A stretch of 64,000 nucleotides of DNA from Geoglobus ahangari (GCF_001006045.1 NZ_CP011267.1:496001-560000), one strand, 5' to 3'; positions 43,007-50,953 are shown, numbered from the stretch's first letter. The notes: a model not told the origin generated them from the sequence alone. Numbers and translations: made by a program.

Positions 43007-43462
43007 ATGGTTTTGAAGATCGAGGCGAAGTGGGAGATTCCCTACGTGCATTCCGCTGGTGAGCACGCGACGAGGTTCTTCGAGGCGCTCAAGGAGAAGA
43101 GGATTCTGGGGGTGAGGTGCCCCAGATGCGGAAGGGTGCTCGTGCCGCCAAGGGCCTTCTGCGAGCGCTGCTATGTCGATACAGACGAGTGGGTGGAGGT
43201 CAAGGACGAGGGGGTGATCGAAACCCTCACCATCAACTACGCCCGCTTTACAGGGCTGCCAGAACCCCCATATGCTGTGGGCATAGTGAAGCTCGACGGA
43301 GCGGACACGGGAATGCTGGCCTACCTCGGGGGCGTTGACCTCTCAGACTGGAAGAAGGCCCATGAGAGGCTTAAGATCGGGACGAGGGTCAGGGCGGTCT
43401 GGAAGGACGAACCAGAGGGCAGGATCACGGACATCCTCTACTTCAAACCTGTGGAGGAATGA
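43007..43462 (+). CDS. DUF35 OB-fold zinc protein (thiolase partner)
   Basis: A 151-residue protein with the rubredoxin-like zinc ribbon GVRCPRCGRVLVPPRAFCERC near residues 35-55 and a C-terminal OB fold (VGIVKLDGADTGMLAYLGGVD). DUF35 proteins bind to thiolase-fold enzymes: acetoacetyl-CoA thiolase/HMG-CoA synthase in archaea, BbsA with BbsB, and ChsH2 with Ltp2. It shuttles or holds the CoA ester. GGAGGTGATGTT precedes ATG 43007. It overlaps the MaoC gene by 4 nt. Confidence 0.9.
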   Translation: MVLKIEAKWEIPYVHSAGEHATRFFEALKEKRILGVRCPRCGRVLVPPRAFCERCYVDTDEWVEVKDEGVIETLTINYARFTGLPEPPYAVGIVKLDGADTGMLAYLGGVDLSDWKKAHERLKIGTRVRAVWKDEPEGRITDILYFKPVEE

Positions 43463-43923
43463 CGGGGATGATGGGGGAGGGCTGGTACTTCGAGGACTAC
43501 GAGGTTGGAAGGGAGATCAAAAGCAGCTCGAGAACCGTAACCGAGGCAGACATCGTCAATTTTGCGGGGATAACCGGGGACTGGAACCCCATCCACACCG
43601 ACGAGGAGTTCGCCAAGAAAAGCGTTTTCGGGAGGAGGGTGGCCCACGGAACGCTCACCTTCGCGATAATGACCGGACTGTTCGCCAGACTCGGGATCAT
43701 CGAGAGGACGATCGTCGCATTCTACGGCGTTGACAGGCTTCGCTTTGTGAAGCCGGTCTTCATCGGGGACACGCTCACGGCTGTGGCGAGGATCGTGGAC
43801 AAGGAAGATAGGGGAAATGCGGGCATGATCGTGATGGAGGCCAGCGTCGTTAACCAGCGCGGTGAGGTTGTCCTCACAGGCACCGTCAGGTTTCTTGTAA
43901 AGAAGCGTGGAGAGGTGGGCTGA
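43459..43923 (+). CDS. MaoC-like enoyl-CoA hydratase
   Basis: A 154-residue hot-dog-fold hydratase. The catalytic motif is DWNPIHTDEEFAKKSVFGRR then VAHGTLTF, which holds the Asp and His of (R)-specific enoyl-CoA hydratases. It adds water to an alpha,beta-unsaturated acyl-CoA made by the adjacent dehydrogenase. Start codons are ATG 43459 (4-nt overlap with the DUF35 gene) or ATG 43468 or 43471, the latter with better spacing from GGAGG. In the steroid pathway the hydratase is a MaoC-DUF35 pair; here the two genes are adjacent and separate. Confidence 0.9.
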   Translation: MTGMMGEGWYFEDYEVGREIKSSSRTVTEADIVNFAGITGDWNPIHTDEEFAKKSVFGRRVAHGTLTFAIMTGLFARLGIIERTIVAFYGVDRLRFVKPVFIGDTLTAVARIVDKEDRGNAGMIVMEASVVNQRGEVVLTGTVRFLVKKRGEVG

Positions 43924-43925
43924 GC

Positions 43926-45110
43926 ATGGACTTCAGGCTTACGGAAGAGCAGAGGATGATTGCAGACGCGGCGAAGGACATAGCGAGGGACTTTCCTCCA
44001 GAGTACTGGAGGGAGAAGGACGAGAAGGGTGAGTTCGCGGAGGAGTTCTGGAAGGCCATAAGCAGGGCTGGTTTTGTCGGCATAGTGATCCCCGAGGAGT
44101 ACGGCGGAGCAGGAATGGGGATGACTGAACTGCTAATAGCGATGGAGGAGCTCTGCGCAAATGGCTGTGGAGCGGGGGGTGTGTGGTACCTCGTTCTGAC
44201 AGAGGTCTTCGGTGCCCTGCCCATTGTTAGGTACGGAAACGAGGAGCAGAAGGAGAGGTACCTGCCGGAGATTGCGAAGGGCAGGATGGAGTTCTGCATG
44301 GCTCTGACCGAGCCGAACGCCGGCACGAACACGCTCAGGATAGAGACCCACGCAAGGAAGGAGGGGGATGAGTATGTGATCAACGGCACGAAGATGTTCA
44401 TCAGCGGTGTTGACAGGGCAAAGGGTATGCTCCTCGTGGCAAGGACGATCCCCTACTCTCAGGCTCCGAAGAAGACGCTGGGAATAACTCTCTTTCTCGT
44501 CGATCTGCCCAACAAAGCCGTTAAGTGGAACCCCATACCCAAGCACGGAATAAACTTCTCGAAAACCTGCGAGGTCAGTATCTCCGACCTGAGAGTTGGA
44601 GAGGACGCGATACTGGGCGAGAAGGACAGGGGATGGTATCAGGTTCTCGACGTCCTCAACCCCGAGAGGATGAGTGCTGCAGCGGGAGCAATTGGCATAT
44701 CCAGACTCGCCATAGGAAAAGCCGTGGAGTACTCGAGGCAGAGGAGGGTGTTTGAGGATCCCATCGGCAGCTATCAGGGACTGCAGTTTCCCCTCGCCGA
44801 GAGCTTCGCCACCATAAAGGCTGCGGAGCTGATGATGTTCAGGGCCGCGTGGCTGTACGACAACAGCGCCAGCTACAAGGAAATCGGAGATGCGGCGAAC
44901 ATGGCAAAGCTCGTTGCAATCGAGAACGCAATAAAAGCAGTCTACTGGGCGATGCAGACCTTCGGCGGTTATGGCTACACGAGGGAGTACGACGTTGAGA
45001 GGTGGTGGAGGGAGGTGAACCTGCTCCGTCTCGCCCCAATAACCCAGCAGATGGCTCTGAACTACGTGGCCGAGCACATTCTCGGAATGCCCAGAAGCTA
45101 CAGGGGCTAA
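43926..45110 (+). CDS. Acyl-CoA dehydrogenase with Glu in the isovaleryl-type position
   Basis: A 394-residue acyl-CoA dehydrogenase. FAD and substrate blocks include IPEEYGGAGMG, ALTEPNAGTN, and MQTFGGYGYTREYDVERW. The usual catalytic Glu of the C-terminal YEGT motif is absent: the sequence there is RLAPITQQ (369-376). Instead Glu247 in LNPERMSAAAG aligns with Glu254 of isovaleryl-CoA dehydrogenase, which also serves long-chain and branched substrates. So the enzyme should be active on a branched or bulky acyl-CoA. ATG 43926 follows GAGGTGGGCTGAGC, three bases after the MaoC stop. Confidence 0.88.
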   Translation: MDFRLTEEQRMIADAAKDIARDFPPEYWREKDEKGEFAEEFWKAISRAGFVGIVIPEEYGGAGMGMTELLIAMEELCANGCGAGGVWYLVLTEVFGALPIVRYGNEEQKERYLPEIAKGRMEFCMALTEPNAGTNTLRIETHARKEGDEYVINGTKMFISGVDRAKGMLLVARTIPYSQAPKKTLGITLFLVDLPNKAVKWNPIPKHGINFSKTCEVSISDLRVGEDAILGEKDRGWYQVLDVLNPERMSAAAGAIGISRLAIGKAVEYSRQRRVFEDPIGSYQGLQFPLAESFATIKAAELMMFRAAWLYDNSASYKEIGDAANMAKLVAIENAIKAVYWAMQTFGGYGYTREYDVERWWREVNLLRLAPITQQMALNYVAEHILGMPRSYRG

Positions 45111-45231
45111 AGCCCTTATTTTTAGTTTTAAAGGCCAAAAAATAAAAAACCATCATAAAAACGCATTAATAAAATACAAAATTTGGAAATATTTGGATAG
45201 CAATTTATACAACCTGAGCACAATTTCAGTC
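45111..45231. other. Gap with T-rich terminator and promoter
   Basis: After the dehydrogenase, TTATTTTTAGTTTT (45117-45130) is a probable terminator. TTTATAC (45204-45210) is a TATA-like element 25 nt before the ATG at 45232, and TGAGCA at 45215-45220 is another half-site of the cluster. The unknown gene may thus be leaderless and in the same regulon. Confidence 0.5.
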
Positions 45232-46029
45232 ATGACCAAAAGAATTCTGAATCTGGGCTACGTGAGGGATGCCTCCGTCGACAATTACGACCCGAACGAA
45301 GAGTACAGCCTGATATCCGCCAAGGACAGCAGCATCAGGCCCGATCCGGAAATGGCAGCCACTGGGGTGGACATTGGCCTGATGCGCCTCCACATCCACA
45401 ATGCCCCGGAGAGGAGGAGGTTTCTCGGCCTGCTGCCCGATAAAAGCTACGAGATAATGGTGACATTCTCCGCAGTCCACATTCACCAGCGCGATGACAG
45501 TGGCAGGGACGTGCTGAAGGTGAGGTACTCCAAGTTCTTCAACATAGACAAGGAGGACTCCGCGGGAGGGTTCACATACAAGAAGATGTTTCAGAACCTG
45601 AAGTTCAAGAGGAGCCTGAGCCTCGACGTGAAGCTGACGGAGATCGACAACAAGATTGTCGACCCCGACCCTCTTGAGAGTCTGCTCGAGGACACCGGCA
45701 TAGGTACGGTGCTCGACCTCGCCCCATACAACCCGAAGGAGTACATACTGCTGGCCTCAAACATAATCTCGAAGATTCAGGAGGTTTTCGGTGTGGATAA
45801 AGCCGGAGACGACCCGCTGTGGGACGACACATTAGTTCTCGAGCCAAAGCCAACCATCCCCGGAAGCTACAGGCTCCGCGAGGGGTTCTATGCGATTGTA
45901 GAGGAGTACCCCGGATTCGACTTTGGAGAGATCGTTTACAAGAACAACGCACTCTACCAGCGTGGAAGCGAGAGGGAGATCCCTACGAACTACCTCGTCT
46001 TCTCCATAGGAAAGAGCCTGCCCTCTTGA
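45232..46029 (+). CDS. Unrecognised 265-residue soluble protein
   Basis: This protein starts MTKRILNLGYVRDASVDNYD and has no signal peptide, membrane helix or Cys. It seems to be mostly beta strand: IGLMRLHIHNAPERRRFLGL, YEIMVTFSAVHIHQRDDSGR, then a helical middle (NPKEYILLASNIISKIQEVF) and a C-terminal strand part, PGSYRLREGFYAIVEEYPG and TNYLVFSIGK. I do not know the family. It sits within the acyl-CoA cluster with its own TATA box. It may be a scaffold, sensor, or unrelated cargo. No function is proposed. Confidence 0.6.
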   Translation: MTKRILNLGYVRDASVDNYDPNEEYSLISAKDSSIRPDPEMAATGVDIGLMRLHIHNAPERRRFLGLLPDKSYEIMVTFSAVHIHQRDDSGRDVLKVRYSKFFNIDKEDSAGGFTYKKMFQNLKFKRSLSLDVKLTEIDNKIVDPDPLESLLEDTGIGTVLDLAPYNPKEYILLASNIISKIQEVFGVDKAGDDPLWDDTLVLEPKPTIPGSYRLREGFYAIVEEYPGFDFGEIVYKNNALYQRGSEREIPTNYLVFSIGKSLPS

Positions 46030-46066
46030 TTTTTTAGACCGACGTGCTGGCATTTCTCATTTTTTA

Positions 46067-46114
46067 ATGCTCACACGTGCTCATAAACGCTGAAAAACGT
46101 TATTTATGAGCTCA
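46067..46114 (+). promoter_or_regulatory. Cluster promoter/operator, copy C
   Basis: This region carries ATGCTCACACGT, as at 40681, then TGCTCATAAACG (46078-46089) and the palindrome TGAGCTCA (46107-46114) within TTATTTATGAGCTCATCATAA. It lies some 40-90 nt before the start of the second CoA-transferase pair. The 29-nt element is not exact here, but TTAATCGTTAAAT at 46121-46133 resembles its end. Confidence 0.6.
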
Positions 46115-46155
46115 TCATAATTAATCGTTAAATTATTCGGGAGGTGGATGGAGGA

Positions 46156-47490
46156 ATGAACGAGGACTATTTTGGCTGGACTGAAAGGCTGTTCGATCCG
46201 GAGCAGACGTTTCTCAAGCCAGAAGCGCTCAGGGGAATCAGGGTTCTGGACCTCTCCCAGGTTCTGATAGGCCCCGAGACCGCGTCGCTCTTTGCAGAGT
46301 TCGGGGCAGAGGTCATCAAGATCGAGCCACCGGGGATGGGAGAATTGCTAAGGAGCGTTGACATCTGGTCCAGATTCTGGAAGGGGCACAGTCAGGGGGT
46401 GATGTGGGTTCAGAGGAACAAGTACTTCTTCGGGCTGAACCTCAAGCACCCCAAGGGAAAGGCCATCTTCTACGAGCTCGTCAAGCAGAGCGACATAGTT
46501 GTGGAGAACTACGTGCCGGGGGTTATGGACGAGCTGGGCGTTGGCTACAGGCAGCTCAGAGAGATCAATCCAGAGATCATCTACATCTCCATAAGCGGGT
46601 TCGGACAGTGGGGGGAGAGATGGAACTGGCCGAGCTGGGATGCTACGGCGCAGGCGGCGAGCGGAGCCTCTGCGGTCTCCGGCTATCAGGAGAGGGTTCC
46701 CGCAAAGCTCCCGTACTACCCCGGAGACATGCTCGGCGGGGCTGCAGCCTTCATGGTTGGGATGGCAGCACTCTACCACCGGGAGAGGACGGGCGAGGGC
46801 CAGTACATAGACGTAACCCAGGCAGAGAACCTCGCAAGGCATCTCAGCTTCATCTGGAGCTACGTGGCAAAGAAGGGAGAGGACTGGAGAAGGCTGGGGA
46901 ACAGGGACGCGAGCATCTCTCCCGCAAACGCCTTCAAGTCCGCCGATGGAAGGGTTGTCACCATAACAGCCCTGACGGACGGGCAGTTCAGGGGGCTCTG
47001 CGAGGCGATGGGTAGAGCGGAGCTTGCAGAGGACGAGCGCTTCGCCACGCTTCCTGCGAGGCTCAGGAACAGGGACGAGCTGGAGAGGATCATCGAGGAG
47101 TGGGTGTCCAGAACTAACTCCGAGGAGATCGTCAGGCTCTCAGCAGAGCACGGCTTCTCAGCAGGCGTCGCAAGGAACGGGATGGAGGTGTATCAGGACG
47201 AGCATCTCAGGGCAAGGGGAAGCGTGTGGTTCTACGACGACCCGATGTTTGGTGAGATGGTCGCTGCTGGCTCGCCCATGAAGATGAGCGAGACTCCCGG
47301 CAGAATAAAGTGGTCAACGCACCCAGTTGGCTACCACAACCGCTACGTCCTGAAGACTCTGCTGGGGTTCAGCGACGACGAGATCGAGGAGCTGGAGAGG
47401 GAAGGGGTCATCGGGTACTGGGCCGACTTCATCGGCAGGAAGCCACCCGAGGGAGTTGACCCCGAGAGAGACCCCATCTTCATGTGGTGA
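46156..47490 (+). CDS. CaiB/BaiF family III CoA-transferase, larger subunit (second pair)
   Basis: A 444-residue family III CoA-transferase related to the larger subunit at 5-6.4 kb. The CoA-binding N-terminus reads IRVLDLSQVLIGPETASLF and FGAEVIKIEPPG; the catalytic Asp is in NWPSWDATAQAASG. ATG 46156 lies after GGAGGTGGATGGAGG. Its stop overlaps the next gene by one base (TGATG). The substrate is probably the acid or ester handled by this cluster, moved onto or off CoA. Confidence 0.86.
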   Translation: MNEDYFGWTERLFDPEQTFLKPEALRGIRVLDLSQVLIGPETASLFAEFGAEVIKIEPPGMGELLRSVDIWSRFWKGHSQGVMWVQRNKYFFGLNLKHPKGKAIFYELVKQSDIVVENYVPGVMDELGVGYRQLREINPEIIYISISGFGQWGERWNWPSWDATAQAASGASAVSGYQERVPAKLPYYPGDMLGGAAAFMVGMAALYHRERTGEGQYIDVTQAENLARHLSFIWSYVAKKGEDWRRLGNRDASISPANAFKSADGRVVTITALTDGQFRGLCEAMGRAELAEDERFATLPARLRNRDELERIIEEWVSRTNSEEIVRLSAEHGFSAGVARNGMEVYQDEHLRARGSVWFYDDPMFGEMVAAGSPMKMSETPGRIKWSTHPVGYHNRYVLKTLLGFSDDEIEELEREGVIGYWADFIGRKPPEGVDPERDPIFMW

Positions 47491-48801
47491 TGCCTATGGA
47501 GTGGCATGAGGTTTCGAAGCAGTATTTCGAGGTTGAGAGGGCCAGATTCAAGAAGGGGCCCCTCGAGGGAGTGGTGGTGTTTGACATAAGCCTTGCGAGC
47601 CCCGCTGCCACCTTCGCATCATCCGTGCTGGCGGAGATGGGGGCGGAGGTCATAAAGGTGGAGCCTCCTGATGGCGATCCCCTGAGGAAGCTCACGCCCT
47701 TCGGGGAGTACTACTTCGACGGAACCGGACTGCCCTTCGCTGTGGAGGGGAGAAACAAGAAGTACATGACCCTCGATCTGGAGAAAGAGGAGGGAAGGGA
47801 GCTTTTCAAACAGCTCGTCCTGCATGCTGACGTCGTCATCGAGTCCTTCCCGCCCGGTTATGCGGATGAGCTCGGCATAGGCTACAGGCAGCTGAGAGAG
47901 ATAAGGCCGGAAATAGTGTTACCTCGCCTTCTCAGCCTACGGCCATTTCGGGCCAAAGGCAAAGGAGTTCGCCAGCGTGCCGGACTCGAACCTTCTCGGC
48001 GTGGCGATGTCGGGCTACATGATGGCCAACCGCGAGCTGCCGGAGGCCGGGGAACCCTACAACCTCCCCACAGCCCCGGGATTCTGGATGGCGACGAACC
48101 TTGCAGGCATATACGGCGCTGCGGGAGTCGTTCTCGCCCTGTACCACAGACTGAGGTCCGGAAGGGGGCAGATGATCGACGTGACATCCATAGAGGCCAT
48201 GAACAAGATATCTCTCCAGCTCATCTGGAGCCACGCGTTCAACGAGCCCCTTAACGTCGGGGTTCTCCCCTTGGACTATGCCGTCTTCCCCTACGCATAC
48301 TGGAGAACCAAGGACGGTTACGTCTTCGCCGCAGGCTTCACAGACCCCAACTTCACCGCCCTCGTGACCCAGCTTGGAAGGGAGGACTTGCTCGAGAAGT
48401 ACCCCAACGTGTTCGCCAGAATCAAGCTTGAAAACCAGAAGGAGCTTTACCGGGAGCTGCAGAAGGAGTTCGAGAAGTACACCTTCGAGGAGCTGGTTGA
48501 GAAGATGCTCAAGTGGAGGTACGAGGGCAGAGAGGGAGTTGCTGTGTACTCGAGGATTGCAACGCCTAAGGAGGTTCTGGAGGAGAGCTACTGGAGGGAG
48601 AGGGAGGTCTTCAGGGAGATGGTCGACAGGAGGTATGGGGAGATTACAGTGATAAACCCGGTCTGGAAGCTCAGCCAGACTCCCTTAAAGCTCAAATGGC
48701 TGGCAAAGAAGGCTGGAGAGGACAACTACCACGTATACAAGAGGTTTCTTGGTCTGGGAAGGAAAGAGCTCTCAGACTTAAAGAGCGCGGGGGTGATTTA
48801 G
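47490..48801 (+). pseudogene. CaiB/BaiF CoA-transferase, smaller subunit, frameshifted at about 47919
   Basis: Two frames together give a complete 436-residue protein like the one at 3733-5031. The first frame runs to REIRPEIV and then goes out of register; the second continues with YLAFSAYGHFGPKAKEFASV. Deleting one T at GTGTTACC (47919-47920) joins them. So there is either a true single-base insertion, a sequencing error in a TT, or recoding. In addition, the family Asp is missing: the site reads VPDSNLLGVAMSG where the paralogue has LPDYDVINQAMGG, thus Asn for Asp. A subunit without the Asp could still be structural, as proposed for one subunit of BbsEF-type enzymes. The C-terminal half looks under selection. 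Confidence 0.8.
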
Positions 48802-48858
48802 CCCACATTTTTTATCATTTTTATAACCTGTTCTCGCCCGAAAAAATAAGTGAAGGGG

Positions 48859-49752
48859 TTAGAACAGCTCGTTCAGATGGATGAGGTGCTTTCCGAGCTT
48901 TCCACCGTAGTTTCCTGCCGTTATCTTCACGACTCCCGGAATCTTTGTCGCCGCCTCAATTCCGACCCTTGTGGCCTCCTTCACGGCCTCAATGCTTATT
49001 CCGTTGATGACGATTTCGTAAATCGCCTTGACCCCCTCGGGAACCTGCGTGTCCGGAACCTGCCCCCTTATGCTCGGCGCAAACTTCTCATTTGTCGTGG
49101 CGTTGAGGAACTTGTACTTGTTCGCCCCAACCTTGGAGCCCGACGCCACGATTCCTCCCGGGAAGGGCGTTATCGCTCCCTCAACATCGGCGATGGCCTG
49201 AACCGCGGCCTTCGCAGCGGCAAGAGCCGAGGGCTGGGTCTCACCCATTATGAAGAAGTTTCCTCCCGCAATGCCGTTCACGTAGCCAATGTCGTTCTCG
49301 ATCAGGAAGTCACCCTCCATCATTGGAATTGCCCACATCTTCCTTCCGCCAACGTCCACCTGCTTCTCAAACCCGTCAGCGAAGAACCTGAGCTTGTTGC
49401 CCGTGTCGAACTTCTCCTCCGCATCGGGCAGACCGTTGAACACGGCCGTTGTTGGTGCGGTGAGGACGCACTGCCCGAGTCTCGCAAGCAGCTGCTGCTC
49501 CAGACCTTTTTTGCTCATGTGGCAGATCTGGATGTAGTAGCCCGGCCTGCCGTCCGGGGTTTCCGAGGGCAGAGCTTTCTTCTCGATTCCAGCCTCAGCC
49601 GGGCACATGATGACCGATGTTCCAAAGCCGGTTGCCTCATTTGCAGCTACATAGGCCCAGTCGTAGTCGTAGGCCGTGATCAAAACCCTCGCAATCTTTA
49701 TGTCAAAGGCCTCTGCAAAAGTCTCCTCAACCTCAACGCCGTTTACCTTCAT
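48859..49752 (-). CDS. ftr: Formylmethanofuran:tetrahydromethanopterin formyltransferase
   Basis: A 297-residue enzyme of the C1 branch of the archaeal acetyl-CoA pathway. It moves the formyl group between methanofuran and tetrahydromethanopterin. The N-terminus MKVNGVEVEETFAEAFDIKI and the blocks NEATGFGTSVIMCPAEAGIE and FPGGIVASGSKVGANKYKFL are typical of Ftr. ATG 49752 follows GGTGG; an upstream frame is ignored. In sulfate- or iron-reducing Archaeoglobales this pathway oxidises acetyl-CoA to CO2 or fixes CO2. It is a single gene here. Confidence 0.95.
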   Translation of the reverse strand: MKVNGVEVEETFAEAFDIKIARVLITAYDYDWAYVAANEATGFGTSVIMCPAEAGIEKKALPSETPDGRPGYYIQICHMSKKGLEQQLLARLGQCVLTAPTTAVFNGLPDAEEKFDTGNKLRFFADGFEKQVDVGGRKMWAIPMMEGDFLIENDIGYVNGIAGGNFFIMGETQPSALAAAKAAVQAIADVEGAITPFPGGIVASGSKVGANKYKFLNATTNEKFAPSIRGQVPDTQVPEGVKAIYEIVINGISIEAVKEATRVGIEAATKIPGVVKITAGNYGGKLGKHLIHLNELF

Positions 49753-49860
49753 TAAAACCACCCACGGGAGGTTCTGCAAAAAACAATATTAATCTTTTGG
49801 AATTTCACGGTCGCGCAGCACCTTTCATCCGTGCCACCTTGACCCGTAATGACATAAGCA

Positions 49861-49869
49861 TTTTTATAC
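49861..49869 (+). promoter_or_regulatory. TATA box of the NrpR-like gene
   Basis: TTTTTATAC lies 26 nt before the ATG at 49892, so the transcript appears leaderless; no Shine-Dalgarno site is seen before that ATG. Confidence 0.5.
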
Positions 49870-49891
49870 TATCCCATGGCTTTTAACCTCA

Positions 49892-50875
49892 ATGAGACCC
49901 GTCACAGAGAACCCAGTTCTATACAACATCCTCAAGATTCTCGCCAACTCCGACATGCCGCTCGGGGCAAAGAGCATATCGGAGAAGCTTCAAGAGAGGG
50001 GTTTCAGCGTAAAAAAGGAGACCGTCCAGTACTACCTCAGAATGCTCGACGAGCTCGGCCTGACGTACAAGAGGGGTCTCGCCGGGAGAGTGATATCAGA
50101 GAAGGGGCTCGAAGAGCTGAAGAGGGGGATGATTCGCGAGAGGATCGGCTCGTTCATAGAGACGAGAGAGGAGTATGCCTACCGGGCAAACTTCGACCCT
50201 GCAAGGGGAAGGGGTCTCGTCAGCCTCAACGTGGGGGTTGTGGAGGAAAAAGACCTCAACATATCCCTCGAGCTCATAAAGAGGTGCGTTGAGGTAAAGA
50301 TGGCGATGAGCCCTCTGGTGAAGATATACGAGAACGGGAATGGGAAGCTGAACGTTCCCGACGGGAAGGTTGGGATAGGGCTGGTAAGCACCTCCGTGAT
50401 AGACGCAGCACTCATAGGGAGCAGGATAAGCGCCACGCCAACCTTCGCGGGGGTTCTGCAGTACCTCGACTGGAGGCCCATGAGGTTCGTGCACGCGATC
50501 TCATACTACGGCTCCACCCTCGATCCGGTAGATCTGTTCATAAAGAGCGGGCTCTGCAGCGTCAGGGATGCGGTCGAAAAGGGGTACGGCACGATTCCCG
50601 CGGATGTGAGGGAGATACCGATGATACTCAGGAGAAGGGCGATGGACGTTCTGAAGATGCTCGAGAAGGCCGGGATAAACGGCGCAGTTTACGTGAGCGG
50701 TGCTGAGAGCGACGCCCTTGGCATTCCGGTGAGCAACTACCGATCGGGCGTTGTCGTCATCGCAGGATCCACTCCGCTCGCGTACCTGATGGAGAAGGGT
50801 ATCGAGGTGGACATACGAATCCTCGCCTCATACGAGAGGTTTGAGAGGCTGGAGAGAATTGATGAGCTCGTTTAG
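49892..50875 (+). CDS. nrpR: NrpR-family transcriptional regulator
   Basis: A 327-residue regulator with an N-terminal winged helix (ILKILANSDMPLGAKSISEK then YYLRMLDELGLTYKR) and one NrpR (DUF128) effector domain from about residue 85 (GLVSLNVGVVEEKDLNISLE onwards). NrpR represses nitrogen genes in methanogens and is relieved by 2-oxoglutarate. Methanogen proteins have one or two effector domains; this has one, so it may need a second protein. No nif or gln gene is next to it here, so the targets are unknown. Confidence 0.85.
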   Translation: MRPVTENPVLYNILKILANSDMPLGAKSISEKLQERGFSVKKETVQYYLRMLDELGLTYKRGLAGRVISEKGLEELKRGMIRERIGSFIETREEYAYRANFDPARGRGLVSLNVGVVEEKDLNISLELIKRCVEVKMAMSPLVKIYENGNGKLNVPDGKVGIGLVSTSVIDAALIGSRISATPTFAGVLQYLDWRPMRFVHAISYYGSTLDPVDLFIKSGLCSVRDAVEKGYGTIPADVREIPMILRRRAMDVLKMLEKAGINGAVYVSGAESDALGIPVSNYRSGVVVIAGSTPLAYLMEKGIEVDIRILASYERFERLERIDELV

Positions 50876-50905
50876 GACAGATCCCTCGTGATTTATCATC
50901 GCAAA

Positions 50906-50953
50906 TTTTATATACCTTTAACCGACTCAGTATTTTTAAACCCCATCATGGGG
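50906..50953 (+). promoter_or_regulatory. TRAP operon promoter with palindrome
   Basis: TTTTATATA (50906-50914) is a TATA box. A perfect inverted repeat CCCCAT-C-ATGGGG lies at 50941-50953, just downstream of the expected transcription start. GAGGTGATT precedes the ATG at 50989. Confidence 0.6.

Noticed and set aside
47484-48254. Reading the frameshifted CoA-transferase as two separate genes
   Set aside because: The first frame becomes Arg/Pro-rich nonsense after the TT at 47919, and the second frame holds family sequence well upstream of its first Met, so this is one gene with a one-base shift.
50941-50953. The CCCCATCATGGGG palindrome as a transcription terminator of nrpR
   Set aside because: It lies downstream of a strong TATA box and is followed by GGGCGTGTTTTTG, not a clean U-tract, so an operator reading fits better, though this is not certain.
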